Below, piece by piece: positions 17,235 through 27,315 of a stretch of DNA of 64,000 nucleotides. The translations under genes and the position numbers were made by a program. Each line of letters opens with the position of its first letter. The first letter of the stretch is position 1. The notes below the pieces were generated by a model. That model did not search any database and was not told where the DNA came from. It saw only the letters and a program-made list of their open reading frames with translations. Location of the stretch: positions 1 to 64,000 of the forward strand of contig NZ_JAPMLN010000010.1 in NCBI RefSeq assembly GCF_026410405.1, in the 5' to 3' direction. The DNA is from Marinicella gelatinilytica (GTDB lineage Bacteria; Pseudomonadota; Gammaproteobacteria; Xanthomonadales; Marinicellaceae).

Positions 17235-17438
17235 ATGAGTGTAGCAAAAGTCACAGAAATTATATCAAGTTCCGACGAAAGCTTTGAAGATGCTGTTAAC
17301 AAGGGTGTTGAACGTGCTAATAAAACCCTTAAAAATGTTACCGAAGCGTGGGTGGCAAGTCAGAAAGTAACCGTTGAAAATGGTCAAATTGACCAATATC
17401 GAGTTGTTATGAAAGTAAGCTTTATTTTAAAGGATTAA
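17235..17438 (+). CDS. Dodecin family flavin-binding protein
   Basis: A 67-residue protein matching dodecin over its full length: KVTEIISSSDESFEDAV, the helix ANKTLKNVTEAWV with the flavin-stacking Trp, and the closing strand YRVVMKVSFIL. Dodecins form hollow dodecamers that bind flavins or related cofactors and are thought to store them or limit their photochemistry. TAGGAGT before the ATG is a strong ribosome binding site. It stands alone between two terminators. Confidence 0.92.
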   Translation: MSVAKVTEIISSSDESFEDAVNKGVERANKTLKNVTEAWVASQKVTVENGQIDQYRVVMKVSFILKD

Positions 17439-17457
17439 TCTGGAATTGATACAAAAC

Positions 17458-17488
17458 AAAAAGCCGGCTTAATTAGTCGGCTTTTTTT
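17458..17488. terminator. Bidirectional terminator between dodecin and the membrane/TPR gene
   Basis: AAAAAGCCG (17458-17466) pairs with CGGCTTTTTTT (17478-17488). The hairpin overlaps the last codons of the minus-strand gene ending at 17469, so a single structure serves both converging genes. Confidence 0.8.
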
Positions 17489-18749
17489 GTTTCTGCTTTA
17501 TGCCGATTAAATATGATTTAAGTTGGCTGACATCCGCGGTTTGCTGATATTGTCTAATCAGTCTTTCCAGTAAACGGCGGCTGCGGTCAGACTGATTAGA
17601 TTGATACAATGATTGCGCTGTTCGGTGGCCGGCATCGACGATGTCTTGGTGATGCTTTGGAAAGCTGCGAGACATTTGTTTATAGAAACGAATCACCCAT
17701 TCATGGTTGTTGTTATGGGCATTGTAGGTAATTAATTCTTGTATAGTGACGACATTCTTTGCCTTGATCAAATGACCATCGCTGTGGTATTTCTTGATGT
17801 AAATCATGGCTTCGCGGTATCGTTTTGCCGCCACAAGTTGCGCTAAATGTTCAGCAGGTTCTGTTTTCTGTTGTTGCTTGGCCAAATGCTGGGCATTTAG
17901 TCGATAACGATCTAAATCGTGCCGTTGCTCATGTTCAGAAACTTCTTTAATGATTTTCAAAGCCTGTTGGCCATCGCCTACAGCCAATAAATCTTCAATT
18001 CGCTGTTTAATGGGATCATAATCACTATGCTTGTTTGGCTTTGATGATTGACGATCTTCCACGTTATCCATGGTTTCATGGCCAATGCTGTCTGCATGGC
18101 GATACATCACATAACCGATGACGGTAAAACTGAATACCAATAAAAAATAAAGCACCCAGGCCACTAAAACCACTTCAATTAAAGGTGGCAAAAGACCATT
18201 AAAAAAGTAGCGAAATAATAAATTAATCGCGGACAATAAAACAAAAAATAATGTCAAAACCACATACTCACCACCAATACGCGTGGCAATCTGGATTTGC
18301 GTCAATGGATTTAAGGCGCTTATCAGACTTTGACTTTCCGCTAAAATCATCAGAAAAGCCGGTGTCAAAATGGTGGTTAATAACAATAAAGCCGCACCGG
18401 TGGTTGGGTCATACCGAAACACAAAAATAAACAGCAGTAATTGTAGTACCGGCATACCCAGGGCTTTAAAGCCAATTAATTCGGTGACATGAAAAGCGAA
18501 TGAATCTCGGTACTGAAATTCACCGCGACTCATGCTGCTTAGTACTTCAAAGGCAAGTTTGTAGGAGGCTAAAAATAAAGTAATTTGAACAAGCAATTGA
18601 ATAATCAGTGAAGGAATGGCCAACAGCAGATTAAATGAAGCCAATAAAGTGATTTGGAAAAACAGCTTTTCCTGGCGGATATAGTTAAAGAAAAAACCAA
18701 AACGCCGCCAAAAAGGTGGCGTATCTGAATAGATGCGGGTTGCGGACAT
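17469..18749 (-). CDS. Multi-pass membrane protein with cytoplasmic TPR-like tail, function unknown
   Basis: A 426-residue protein I cannot assign to a named family. Residues 1-215 hold about five or six membrane segments, among them FFQITLLASFNLLLAIPSLIIQLL, LLLFIFVF and VVLTLFFVLLSAINLLFRYF. Residues 225-426 form a soluble helical region with short TPR-like repeats (IEDLLAVGDGQQALKIIKEV, LERLIRQYQQTADVSQLKSYL). The two-part plan resembles membrane proteins paired with a TPR scaffold. It starts one base after the yebC stop, so it is co-transcribed with it. Its last codons lie inside the shared terminator. Confidence 0.7.
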   Translation of the reverse strand: MSATRIYSDTPPFWRRFGFFFNYIRQEKLFFQITLLASFNLLLAIPSLIIQLLVQITLFLASYKLAFEVLSSMSRGEFQYRDSFAFHVTELIGFKALGMPVLQLLLFIFVFRYDPTTGAALLLLTTILTPAFLMILAESQSLISALNPLTQIQIATRIGGEYVVLTLFFVLLSAINLLFRYFFNGLLPPLIEVVLVAWVLYFLLVFSFTVIGYVMYRHADSIGHETMDNVEDRQSSKPNKHSDYDPIKQRIEDLLAVGDGQQALKIIKEVSEHEQRHDLDRYRLNAQHLAKQQQKTEPAEHLAQLVAAKRYREAMIYIKKYHSDGHLIKAKNVVTIQELITYNAHNNNHEWVIRFYKQMSRSFPKHHQDIVDAGHRTAQSLYQSNQSDRSRRLLERLIRQYQQTADVSQLKSYLIGIKQKQKKPTN

Positions 18750-18750
18750 A

Positions 18751-19476
18751 TCAGCGCTGAATTAAGGCATTGTGATAAATATTTTGCACATCCTCCAATT
18801 CATCCAGCATATCAATAAATTTATCAAAACGAGCGATGTCTTCTTCATCGGTAATGTCAACGGTGGTCTGTGGTACAAATTGAATTTCTGATACCTGAAA
18901 ATCAATATCGCCATATGTCTCTTGCAGTGCTTGTTTGGCTTTATGAAATTCTGTGTGTGGGGTAAATACGGTGATGTTGCCATCTTCTGATTCAATGTCC
19001 GTGACATCAACATCTGCTTCTAATAAGGCTTCTAACACCGCATCTTCATCATCGCCGGCAAACATTAGAATGGCGCTGTGATCAAACATATGCATAACGG
19101 TGCCTTGCGTGCCAATTGAGCAGTCAGTTTTGGTGAAGCACAAGCGCACATCACCAAATGTTCGGTTTGGATTGTCAGTCAGACAATCGACAATTACCAT
19201 ACAGTTGCCTGGTCCATAACCCTCATAACGCGCCACATCAAAATCTTCACCGGTGCCACCATCGGCTTTATCGATGGCTTTTTTTATGACATGAGCCGGT
19301 ACCTGACTTCTCTTGGCCTCATCCAATAAACTGCGCAACTCAAGATTGGCATCCGGATCGGTACCGCCGGATTTAGCGGAGACATAAATTTTACGGCTAT
19401 ATTTTGAATAAACACGGGCATTGGCATCCGATGTTTTGGCCATGGATTCTTTGCGATTTTGGTAAGCTCGTCCCAT
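18751..19476 (-). CDS. YebC/PmpR family protein, YeeN-like subgroup
   Basis: A 241-residue protein of the YebC/TACO1 family. The start [15 protein letters not shown], the segment [21 protein letters not shown] and the later IDKADGG match the YeeN-type branch rather than the ruvC-linked YebC. Family members bind ribosomes or DNA; YebC-type proteins relieve stalling at proline-rich stretches or act as transcription regulators. It lacks the usual ruvABC neighbours and instead precedes the membrane/TPR gene by one base. Confidence 0.9.
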   Translation of the reverse strand: MGRAYQNRKESMAKTSDANARVYSKYSRKIYVSAKSGGTDPDANLELRSLLDEAKRSQVPAHVIKKAIDKADGGTGEDFDVARYEGYGPGNCMVIVDCLTDNPNRTFGDVRLCFTKTDCSIGTQGTVMHMFDHSAILMFAGDDEDAVLEALLEADVDVTDIESEDGNITVFTPHTEFHKAKQALQETYGDIDFQVSEIQFVPQTTVDITDEEDIARFDKFIDMLDELEDVQNIYHNALIQR

Positions 19477-19661
19477 GTTGTTCTCTTAAATTAAAAGCGT
19501 TATTTTACTCTTCACAATGGCTTTTGTAAAAGTGCGCTGTGCTCAGGTGATAAAAGAAAGCGTTTGTTGCCACTTGAAGACATTAAAAGTGAGCCAACGC
19601 TTAACAAATAATAAATAATTTAGTGGTATAATTATTGTTCATCGAAGAAAAAATTGCCACT

Positions 19662-20087
19662 ATGTACAAAGCACTTATGATGTCATTAATCTTGACTTTG
19701 GCCGCCTGTCACAGCAACCAAGTTAGACCCAAGTATGATCAATTTGTGATGGAGCAAGACTTAAAACAAGTCAGTCGAGTCCAACAATTTCGCTTTACCG
19801 GTTGGCAGCCTCTGGACAGTGATTATCTGATTTTACTGGGCACCCACAGAAAAGCCTATTTATTGGAACTGATGTCACCGTGTAATGATTTACCGTTTGC
19901 TCAAAATATTGCCCTCAAACAAACATCCAGAAGTTCGCTGGTGGCGAAGTTTGATAAAGTATTAGTCCAAGACCAAATGCCGGAATCCTGCACCATCGAT
20001 AAAATCTACGAACTCACCGAAGAACAACATCAGGCCATTGCCAGCTACTCAGGTGGACATATTAAAGCCACAAAACCAATTGATTAA
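19662..20087 (+). CDS. DUF6491-type small lipoprotein
   Basis: A 141-residue predicted lipoprotein: signal MSLILTLAACHS with the lipid-anchor Cys near residue 16, then a small beta-rich domain. A FRFTGWQPLDSDYLIL segment followed by YLLELMSPCNDLPFAQ resembles DUF6491, common in Xanthomonadales-related bacteria; two Cys residues in the mature part could form a disulfide. Function unknown. The ATG at 19662 places the signal peptide correctly; a TTG 27 bases upstream is the alternative. A TATAAT box lies about 30 bases before the ATG. Confidence 0.75.
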   Translation: MYKALMMSLILTLAACHSNQVRPKYDQFVMEQDLKQVSRVQQFRFTGWQPLDSDYLILLGTHRKAYLLELMSPCNDLPFAQNIALKQTSRSSLVAKFDKVLVQDQMPESCTIDKIYELTEEQHQAIASYSGGHIKATKPID

Positions 20088-20141
20088 GTATTTTTTGTTG
20101 AATCTAATAATTTGACAAAAACATGTTGAAATAAAAGGCCT

Positions 20142-20170
20142 AACGACCAAGTATATAATGCTTGGTCGTT
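20142..20170 (-). terminator. 10-bp hairpin overlapping the polA stop
   Basis: AACGACCAAG (20142-20151) and CTTGGTCGTT (20161-20170) form a perfect stem with a nine-base loop. The polA stop codon (20169-20171) lies partly in the stem. On the minus strand the hairpin is followed by AGGCCTTTTATTT, a weak T-rich tract. Confidence 0.55.
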
Positions 20171-22838
20171 AATGGGCTTCGTCCCAATTCTCCCCAATTC
20201 CATATTCCACTTCTAAAGGCACATCCAAAGTCACCACGCTTTCCATAATGTCTTTGATTTTTTTAGACCATTGCTTTGCTGATTCTTGTTTAACTTCAAA
20301 CACCAGTTCGTCATGAACCTGCATAATCAGCTTAATATCATCGGCATTTTTAATGCCCTGATAAACTGCCAGCATGGCTTTTTTGATGATGTCGGCGGCG
20401 GTTCCCTGCATGGGCGCGTTGATGGCGGCCCGTTCGGCACCGGCACGAACCCGGGCGTTACGATTATTAATGTCAGGAAAATATAAACGGCGCCCAAAAA
20501 GCGTATCCAAATAACCTTGCTCTAAAGCCTGTTCTTTAATGCCTTCAATAAAAGCTTCTACTTTGGGAAATTGGTTAAAATACTGCTTCATGTAACCGCT
20601 GGCTTCTTTACGTGAAACATGCAATTGTTTACTTAAACCAAAGGCACTCATACCGTACATTAGTCCAAAATTAATGGCTTTGGCGGCACGGCGTTGACTG
20701 CTATCCACCGCCTCTAAGGCCACATCGAACACCTGTGAAGCGGTTTGACTGTGGATATCGATACCATCTTTAAACGCTTTAAGTAGCTGTTCGTCTTGTG
20801 ATAAATGAGCCATGATGCGCAATTCAATCTGCGAATAATCTGCCGCCACCACATGCCAGCCGTCTTCAGCAATAAAGGCTTTGCGAATTTTTCGGCCTTC
20901 TTCGGTGCGAATGGGTATATTTTGTAAGTTTGGGTTTGCGGAGGACAGACGTCCGGTGCTGGTGACCGCTTGGTGATAAGAGGTGTGGACGCGACCGGTT
21001 TTGGGGCTGATTTCCAGTGGCAATTTATCGGTATAGGTGCTTTTCAGCTTACTTAATGACCGGTGTTCTAAAATAATTTCCGGCAGTTCATAATCAGCAG
21101 CCAAATCATGCAACACGTCTTCAGCCGTTGAAGGCTGTCCACCCGGGGTTTTCTTTTTGACCGGAATACCCTGTTCTTCAAATAAAATTTGTTGCAGCTG
21201 CTTCGGTGAACCGAGATTGAATTCTTTACCCGCCGATTTAAACGCTTTTTGTTCTAAACCAATTAATTGTTCACCCAATTCCTGACTTTGTTTATCCAAT
21301 TCAGCTTTATCAATCAAAACCCCGGTTTGTTCCATTGAAGCCAATACCTCAACCAATGGCATCTCCATCTCAGTAAAAACAGCACATTGCGGCTGTTCCT
21401 TTAAATCCCCCCAGAGTTTATGGTGTAACTGCCAGGTGATATCCGCGTCTTCGGCCGCATAGTCCACTGCTTGTTTAATCGGGACGTCAGCAAAAGCAAT
21501 CTGTTTAACACCTTTACCACAAACATCCTCATATTTTATGGTTTGTCGGTTAAGATGAATATTCGCCAACGTATCCATATCATGGCGATTAGCTGCCGGA
21601 TCCAGAACATAGGATTCAAGCATGGTGTCAAAAGCCAGAGAATCGATTTTTTGTCCGTAATTAGACAGCACGTTTAAGTCATATTTAAAGTGTTGGCCAA
21701 TAACGTCAACAGTCTTTAAAACCGGTAAAACAATCTGTAAAACGTCATTGACCGCCAGTTGTTGCGTGTCCTCATTATGAGCCATGGGAATATATATGGC
21801 CTGATTGTCTTCACAACATAAAGACATCCCTACGATATCAGCCGCTATCGGTTGTAACGAGGTGGTTTCTAGATCCACCGCCACAATACCGGTTTTTTCA
21901 ACTTTTTTAAGGTAGTTTTTTAAATCCTTGATGTCTGTCACGCAGGCATAATCGACTTTTACTTTGGATTCAGATTGGTCTGAGTCTTCGCTTAATTCAG
22001 CAAACCGCTTCATATTAAACTTCTGACCAATTTCATTCAGTGATTTAATGTCTTTTTGGCCAATCTCAAAATCACCCATTTCATAATTAACATCACAATC
22101 TTGCTTGATTACCACCAACTCACGCGATAGTTTAAGTTGATCAATACCTTCACGCAGGTATTCACCGACTTTACCTTTAAAGTCAGAGGCATTATTAATG
22201 ATATTATCAACGGTTTTATACTCGTCGAGCCACTTCACCGCGGTTTTGGGTCCGACCTTATTGACACCGGGAATATTATCGGAAGAGTCACCAATCAAAG
22301 CCAGATAATCAATAATTTGTGACGGCCTGACGCCAAATTTCTCAAAAACACCGACTTCATCCATCACCGTGTCGCTCATGGTATTCACCAATGTCACATG
22401 TTTAGAAACCAGCTGCGCCAAATCCTTATCACTGGTAGACACCAATGTCTCAATACCTTGCGACTCGGCCTGCTTCGCCAAAGTACCGATAACATCATCC
22501 GCCTCCACATGCGGCACCTCGATCAGCGGAATACCCATGGCTTTAATCACATCCTTGGTCGGCTGTAATTGCATCCGCAACTCATCCGGCATCGGCGGCC
22601 GAGTGGCTTTATAATCGGCATACATATCATGCCGGAAAGTTTTACCCTTGGCATCAAAAACCACCGCCATATACTCAGGCTTATACTCATCCAGCATCCG
22701 CTGAATCATATTGCTAACCCCATATATAACCCCTGTGGGATGACCATCACTGCTGGTCAAACGCCGCAAATTAGGCACAAAAAAAGCCCGGTACAAATAG
22801 GAAGAGCCATCAACTAAATAGAGGGTTTTGTTTGCCAT
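20169..22838 (-). CDS. polA: DNA polymerase I
   Basis: An 889-residue family A polymerase with three domains. The 5' nuclease is at about residues 1-290 (VDGSSYLYRAF, SDKDLAQLV, GDSSDNIPGV). The 3'-5' proofreading domain, at about 310-490, keeps its acidic residues in VAVDLETTSLQ and YAAEDADITW. The polymerase domain shows DYSQIELRIMAHLS, the RRAAKAINFGLMYGMSAFGLS helix and MQVHDELVFEV. Proofreading therefore appears intact. It acts in Okazaki fragment processing and repair. It is monocistronic and borders the AT-rich glycan region on its upstream side. Confidence 0.97.
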   Translation of the reverse strand: MANKTLYLVDGSSYLYRAFFVPNLRRLTSSDGHPTGVIYGVSNMIQRMLDEYKPEYMAVVFDAKGKTFRHDMYADYKATRPPMPDELRMQLQPTKDVIKAMGIPLIEVPHVEADDVIGTLAKQAESQGIETLVSTSDKDLAQLVSKHVTLVNTMSDTVMDEVGVFEKFGVRPSQIIDYLALIGDSSDNIPGVNKVGPKTAVKWLDEYKTVDNIINNASDFKGKVGEYLREGIDQLKLSRELVVIKQDCDVNYEMGDFEIGQKDIKSLNEIGQKFNMKRFAELSEDSDQSESKVKVDYACVTDIKDLKNYLKKVEKTGIVAVDLETTSLQPIAADIVGMSLCCEDNQAIYIPMAHNEDTQQLAVNDVLQIVLPVLKTVDVIGQHFKYDLNVLSNYGQKIDSLAFDTMLESYVLDPAANRHDMDTLANIHLNRQTIKYEDVCGKGVKQIAFADVPIKQAVDYAAEDADITWQLHHKLWGDLKEQPQCAVFTEMEMPLVEVLASMEQTGVLIDKAELDKQSQELGEQLIGLEQKAFKSAGKEFNLGSPKQLQQILFEEQGIPVKKKTPGGQPSTAEDVLHDLAADYELPEIILEHRSLSKLKSTYTDKLPLEISPKTGRVHTSYHQAVTSTGRLSSANPNLQNIPIRTEEGRKIRKAFIAEDGWHVVAADYSQIELRIMAHLSQDEQLLKAFKDGIDIHSQTASQVFDVALEAVDSSQRRAAKAINFGLMYGMSAFGLSKQLHVSRKEASGYMKQYFNQFPKVEAFIEGIKEQALEQGYLDTLFGRRLYFPDINNRNARVRAGAERAAINAPMQGTAADIIKKAMLAVYQGIKNADDIKLIMQVHDELVFEVKQESAKQWSKKIKDIMESVVTLDVPLEVEYGIGENWDEAH

Positions 22839-22946
22839 GAAAAACTATGAATTTAAAGCCATCATTATAATGCAATGGCATTAATAAAATCAGACCAATC
22901 TTGAGTGTTTTGAGTGTGAGTGATAAGTCGATTATTGTTTTGTAAA

Positions 22947-23846
22947 CTAAATTTTTTCCAGCAAAATCATAACATGGGTTTCAGATGGTATTTTCAAGAG
23001 CTCATTAGCATTAAGAACTTGATTATAATCTTCAGATTTACCTATTAATGTGATTTGATAACCTTCATCGACTACTGAATGCACAAAGCCTTGAGGATTT
23101 TCATATCTCTTGGGGTTAAACTCCATAAGGATTTTTAATTTAGTATTGTCCTGTCTGATTCGTTTTGAGCCATGCCAAAACATTTCCTCAGCGCCTTCGA
23201 TATCAACTTTAATGAAATCTATTTTTTCATTTTCAGGAATTAATTTATCAAGGGTGTTGCCTTTAACTTTTATTAGATTTTCATTTTCTTTAAGGTTTTC
23301 GGGGTTAATGTTATGGCTGTAGAGATGTCCATTCATAGGGCTATTGTTACGAAAAATAAAGTTTAAATCGTCACATGGTTCTTTGTAAATAGCACAATTA
23401 AACAACTCAACTTTTGATAGTTGGCCGTTCACACACATCGTATCATTCAAAAACTGAAAAATATTGGGGTTAGCTTCAATAGAATAAACCTTCCCATTAT
23501 CATTACCCACTAAACCACACATCAGCAAGGTGAAATAGCCAAAATTAGCACCAATATCGATGACAGTCATATCTTTTTTAACTCTTTTGGCAATACATTC
23601 TGTATTTTGAATTTCCCAGAAACCTTTTGTTAATAGCTGAGCGCCAAAAGTCCTGTCTCTGGTATCAATAAAACAATGAAATCTGCCTAATACTTTGCAG
23701 ATACTAACATGATCGCCCAAATAAGAGCTGGTAGCCATTTCTTGGATGGCTTTCAGGTTTTCTGCTCTTAAGTTGGTATTTTGCAATCGGGAAAAAATAA
23801 ATTTGCCTAATTGATCTTTAATGCCACTCATATTGTTGTAATTCAT
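22947..23846 (-). CDS. FkbM-family SAM-dependent methyltransferase
   Basis: A 299-residue methyltransferase with the FkbM layout: SAM site VIDIGANFGYFTLLMCG, acidic residue in YSIEANPNIFQFL, and the FIKVDIEGAEEMFWHG motif. FkbM enzymes usually O-methylate sugars or polyketides. The gene begins 16 bases after the end of the glycosyltransferase at 23863, so the pair form a transcription unit, and a sugar residue of the local glycan is the likely substrate. No clear ribosome binding site precedes the ATG; Met6 is an alternative start. Base composition is visibly AT-richer than polA next door. Confidence 0.88.
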   Translation of the reverse strand: MNYNNMSGIKDQLGKFIFSRLQNTNLRAENLKAIQEMATSSYLGDHVSICKVLGRFHCFIDTRDRTFGAQLLTKGFWEIQNTECIAKRVKKDMTVIDIGANFGYFTLLMCGLVGNDNGKVYSIEANPNIFQFLNDTMCVNGQLSKVELFNCAIYKEPCDDLNFIFRNNSPMNGHLYSHNINPENLKENENLIKVKGNTLDKLIPENEKIDFIKVDIEGAEEMFWHGSKRIRQDNTKLKILMEFNPKRYENPQGFVHSVVDEGYQITLIGKSEDYNQVLNANELLKIPSETHVMILLEKI

Positions 23847-23862
23847 CTGAACTGTATTTCAG

Positions 23863-24804
23863 TTAGCATTTAAAAGTCTCATCTATAGTCGGCTGTAAAG
23901 GTAATTGCTTAACTAACCATCGATACTGCTCGGTTTTCTTTTCTTCATCTGAAGTTACATGGTCTAAAAAGCCTGGATGTTGGAACCATCGATGGTAATG
24001 GATGTGAGTTAGGTCTGAAAATGACAAAGCTTCTGCTCTTTGTTTTAATCTAGGATGGAATGGAATAGGGTAGTTAATACTATTCGGTAGTAATGTAATC
24101 TGGTCTTTGTGCTTTTGTGCCGTTAAAGCTAAAGCGACTTGTTCTAAATAAATTGATTTAGAACCGTTTTTGCCAGAGTAAACGCTTCTTATATTAGAAT
24201 TATAAATACTCTCAAAAGTATTTAGCCACTGACTGAAAAAACCCTTAACTCTTTTGGCATAAACAAAGCCCGCATTGTAATAAGGCCATATCTGGTCTTG
24301 ACTAACAGTTGTTGTAATTGTCTTTTTTGGCTTATCAATCGATAAAAAGTTATATAATTTCTCCCAGAATTCGTGATTTTTATCAGATCTTCCCAAAGTA
24401 CCAACGCCTTTATTGTCGACGGGTGTTAAAAAAAGTCCTGAATTTTCTGATTCCATCATAAACTCAAAATCATTTAAAAAAACAGTATCAGAATCAAGTA
24501 ACATGACATCCTCATATTCTGGAAATTGCGTTTCAAAAAAACTGGCACCAATATGTCCATTGATTAGTGGGAATTCTACAAATTTGGTATTCAAATTATC
24601 ATTAAAGTGATGGGTTACTTTTTGAGACAGGAAATCCAGTACAGCATGGCTTGGTTTAAAGTTTTCTCGGGGTGAAAATGTAAATATATCAACAGAAAAG
24701 TTTTTGCCTTGGTAGAATCTGAATATTGAATTTATAAGCAACATAGCTTGTTGTTCAATATAACCTCGTTCAACAACGAATAAGATTGCGACTTTTTTCT
24801 TCAT
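23863..24804 (-). CDS. Glycosyltransferase, nucleotide-diphospho-sugar type
   Basis: A 313-residue putative glycosyltransferase with a GT-A-like fold. It starts with a short beta strand and helix (KVAILFVVERGYIEQQAMLLINSIF), and the metal-binding DxD motif appears as LLDSDTVF (about residues 100-107). Later motifs include YYNAGFVYAKR, typical of GT8-like enzymes, and HYHRWFQHPGFLD. No membrane segment, so probably cytoplasmic. It is followed by the FkbM methyltransferase. Donor and acceptor cannot be told. No ribosome binding site is evident before the ATG. Confidence 0.75.
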   Translation of the reverse strand: MKKKVAILFVVERGYIEQQAMLLINSIFRFYQGKNFSVDIFTFSPRENFKPSHAVLDFLSQKVTHHFNDNLNTKFVEFPLINGHIGASFFETQFPEYEDVMLLDSDTVFLNDFEFMMESENSGLFLTPVDNKGVGTLGRSDKNHEFWEKLYNFLSIDKPKKTITTTVSQDQIWPYYNAGFVYAKRVKGFFSQWLNTFESIYNSNIRSVYSGKNGSKSIYLEQVALALTAQKHKDQITLLPNSINYPIPFHPRLKQRAEALSFSDLTHIHYHRWFQHPGFLDHVTSDEEKKTEQYRWLVKQLPLQPTIDETFKC

Positions 24805-25388
24805 TTGATTTAATAATTTGAGTTAACGTCTGTGCTTATTGTTTAGGCGAATATGATTGTCAGCTACATAGAATTAAGTATAGCCTCTTGATATTTTTTC
24901 AGTATACATCAAAGTATAGTTTGTACCAAAATTTGATATTGTTATTCAGAGTGATTTTGGTTTCCTTTCGGCTACGACAGACTTTTTGTCTAAATAGGTA
25001 CTCAACATAAAGTTTCTGCAATAGAAATTGTTTGTAAATATTCAATACAAGTAATAAATCAAATCAGCAACATATCAATATGATTAAGAATAAAGGTATA
25101 ATTAATTTTTATCAGTCTACATATTACAATGAAGTATATTCATGGGTATGTCCAACTCACAATTTAAAGGAAAATACTGGTATTACATATAAGTTTAAAT
25201 TTTACCTATCAACTGAATTGTATAAAAGTTGAATAAGTTGCATTAAATATTTAATGGAAATCAGATTCTCAAATGAAAAGCAAATTATCCAAAATTGAAA
25301 GGACTAAATCAAATAAAAGCCAAGGATCAACTACACTTTTAACTCATGTTTTTTACAGCATAAGTTACATCGATTTAAACAAATTATT
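24805..25388. other. 584-bp AT-rich divergent gap, no gene seen
   Basis: This gap separates the minus-strand glycosyltransferase pair from the plus-strand epimerase. It is strongly AT-rich, with many in-frame stops and no credible ORF, RNA gene or repeat. It should hold promoters for both directions, but several TATAAT-like hexamers occur by composition alone, so none is called. Confidence 0.5.
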
Positions 25389-26312
25389 ATGAAGGTTGTC
25401 ATACTGGGCGGTTGTGGATTTTTAGGTCTGCATATTGCAGAAAAACTTGTTGCTAATAATATCAAAACGGTATTAGTTGATTCTAAAGCAAGATTGCATA
25501 AACCTATAGATTTCCATAAATATCAATTGGTTGAAATTGACTACCCGTATAGAGATGTAGAGGTTTTAGAATCAGTTTTAAAAAAGAATGATGTGTTTAT
25601 CCATTTAGGGTGGTCTCAGGTCCCAAATGATAATTTGTATGGCTTTAAGAAAGATATATCTCAAAATATCTTGATCAGTGCCGAATTGTTCCACTTGGCC
25701 AGAAATTTAGGTGTTGGAAGAATTATATTCGCCTCCAGTGGTGGTTCAGTTTATGGTGATTTAGCAGAATCGCCAATAAATGAAAAATGTGCTACAAATC
25801 CTATTTCTTCTTATGGGGTTGCAAAACTAGCAACGGAAAAGTATTTAACACTTTTGACAGCCAATTCTCCAACAGATCACATTATTTTTCGTATTGGAAA
25901 TGCTTACGGTAACCATCTGCTTCCCTGCTCTACAGCAACTGGACTTATTCCGTCGGTTATAAAGGCTCTTATATCTGACAATGAAATTGAAATATGGGGC
26001 AATGGACAAGTGATTAGAGATTTTATAAACGTAAAAGATATTGCTAATGCATTTTACTTGGCAACTGTTATGCCCAAAATAAACGGCATTTTTAATATAG
26101 GAACAGGAAAAGGAACTTCGATTAAAAACTTAATATCAATGATTGAAAACAAATTAAATAAAAGTGCAAAAATAATATGGTCTGATAATAGAATGTGTGA
26201 TGTTAAAGAAGCGGTATTAGATTATGGGAAATTCAAAACTTTGTCTCAATGGACGCCTCAAATCTCCTTAGAAAAGGGTGTAAGTGAAATGATTTCAACA
26301 TATAAAGGTTAA
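25389..26312 (+). CDS. NAD-dependent nucleotide-sugar epimerase/dehydratase
   Basis: A 307-residue extended short-chain dehydrogenase. The N-terminal NAD motif is GGCGFLG, and the catalytic residues are the Ser in FASSGGSVYGD and the YxxxK in SSYGVAKLATEKYL. RIGNAYG and WGNGQVIRDFINVKDIANAF are typical of UDP-glucose/UDP-N-acetylglucosamine 4-epimerase-like enzymes. It would supply an activated sugar for the glycosyltransferases nearby. Gene composition is markedly AT-rich with many AAA, ATT and TTA codons. No Shine-Dalgarno sequence is visible before the ATG. Confidence 0.88.
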   Translation: MKVVILGGCGFLGLHIAEKLVANNIKTVLVDSKARLHKPIDFHKYQLVEIDYPYRDVEVLESVLKKNDVFIHLGWSQVPNDNLYGFKKDISQNILISAELFHLARNLGVGRIIFASSGGSVYGDLAESPINEKCATNPISSYGVAKLATEKYLTLLTANSPTDHIIFRIGNAYGNHLLPCSTATGLIPSVIKALISDNEIEIWGNGQVIRDFINVKDIANAFYLATVMPKINGIFNIGTGKGTSIKNLISMIENKLNKSAKIIWSDNRMCDVKEAVLDYGKFKTLSQWTPQISLEKGVSEMISTYKG

Positions 26313-26427
26313 AATCCAAGATATGAAAAATAATCACCAGTCCAATTGTTCATTAGCACTGCTATATTAAATTAAATTTATGTTTTTTTAATTATTAACA
26401 CTATATTATTAACAGCATTATACTCAT

Positions 26428-27315
26428 ATGACGACTCAACAATTATTATTCATAACAGGTTTTCAAAAATCTGGTACGTCACTATTAAACAGGGTATTAA
26501 TGTCCCAAGATTTTATTGAAAACCCTTTTCTTCCAGAAGGTAAGTTTTTTTGGGGTGATGAGCCAGTTGGAAACCCGACCTCATCACCTTGTGGTGAGCT
26601 GTATCAAAAGCACTTGACTAAAAAAGGCTATCAACTATTAGCTGAAGACTTCGAGGTTTCACACCAAAATTTATTACTGAAAAGAATTGAGAAAGCTAAT
26701 GTAAATGTACCAATTTTGATGAATAAAAACCCAAACCTTGTAGTGAGGTTGCCATGGTTAAAAAAAATTTTCCCAGAATGTAAAATAATTGTGGTGTTAA
26801 GAGAACCAGTTGCAAACATTTACTCGTTTTCAAAAAAATTATACAAAAAAAAACAAACGAATAATGACTATTGGTGGGGTATTAAACCTGAAAACTGGGA
26901 GGCCTTAATAAGTTCTAATTCTTTGACTCAAATAGTGTCTCAATGGAAAGCTGTTTTTAGTTTTTTAGTTAAGTATATTGATTGTGTTGATTTGTTTATT
27001 AATTACAGCTCATTTTGTGATAGCCCTGAGAAACACTTACTAAGAATAGCAAATAATATAAATTTAACAAATGTGGACATAAATATACCTTTTGAAGGCC
27101 TAACATGTATGGATGGGGAGTATAAAAGTGGAGGAAGTCTGGAGTCGAAAAATATTTTGTTACGAAGGGATAAGTCATTTGAGATTTCCAAATCTAATCT
27201 TACAGATAAAACATATCACCCGTTTTCAGATGATGAAGTAAAGTTTATAAATAATGAAACTGATTCATTATGGGAGTTACTAATTAATAAAACTCAAGAC
27301 AAACTCATACAGTGA
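26428..27315 (+). CDS. Sulfotransferase family protein
   Basis: A 295-residue sulfotransferase, predicted to transfer sulfate from PAPS to a hydroxyl or amine. The 5'-phosphosulfate loop is FITGFQKSGTSLLNRVL near the N-terminus, and the 3'-phosphate motif is IIVVLREPVANIYSFSKKLY in the middle. It lies 115 bases after the epimerase, in the same direction and within the glycan locus, so the acceptor is probably a glycan. A second sulfotransferase of different sequence is at 32571-33329. No PAPS synthesis genes are in the window. Confidence 0.85.
   Translation: MTTQQLLFITGFQKSGTSLLNRVLMSQDFIENPFLPEGKFFWGDEPVGNPTSSPCGELYQKHLTKKGYQLLAEDFEVSHQNLLLKRIEKANVNVPILMNKNPNLVVRLPWLKKIFPECKIIVVLREPVANIYSFSKKLYKKKQTNNDYWWGIKPENWEALISSNSLTQIVSQWKAVFSFLVKYIDCVDLFINYSSFCDSPEKHLLRIANNINLTNVDINIPFEGLTCMDGEYKSGGSLESKNILLRRDKSFEISKSNLTDKTYHPFSDDEVKFINNETDSLWELLINKTQDKLIQ

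Noticed and set aside
24805-25388. Search for a regulatory element or small RNA in the long gap
   Set aside because: No conserved structure or strong promoter could be separated from background AT richness.
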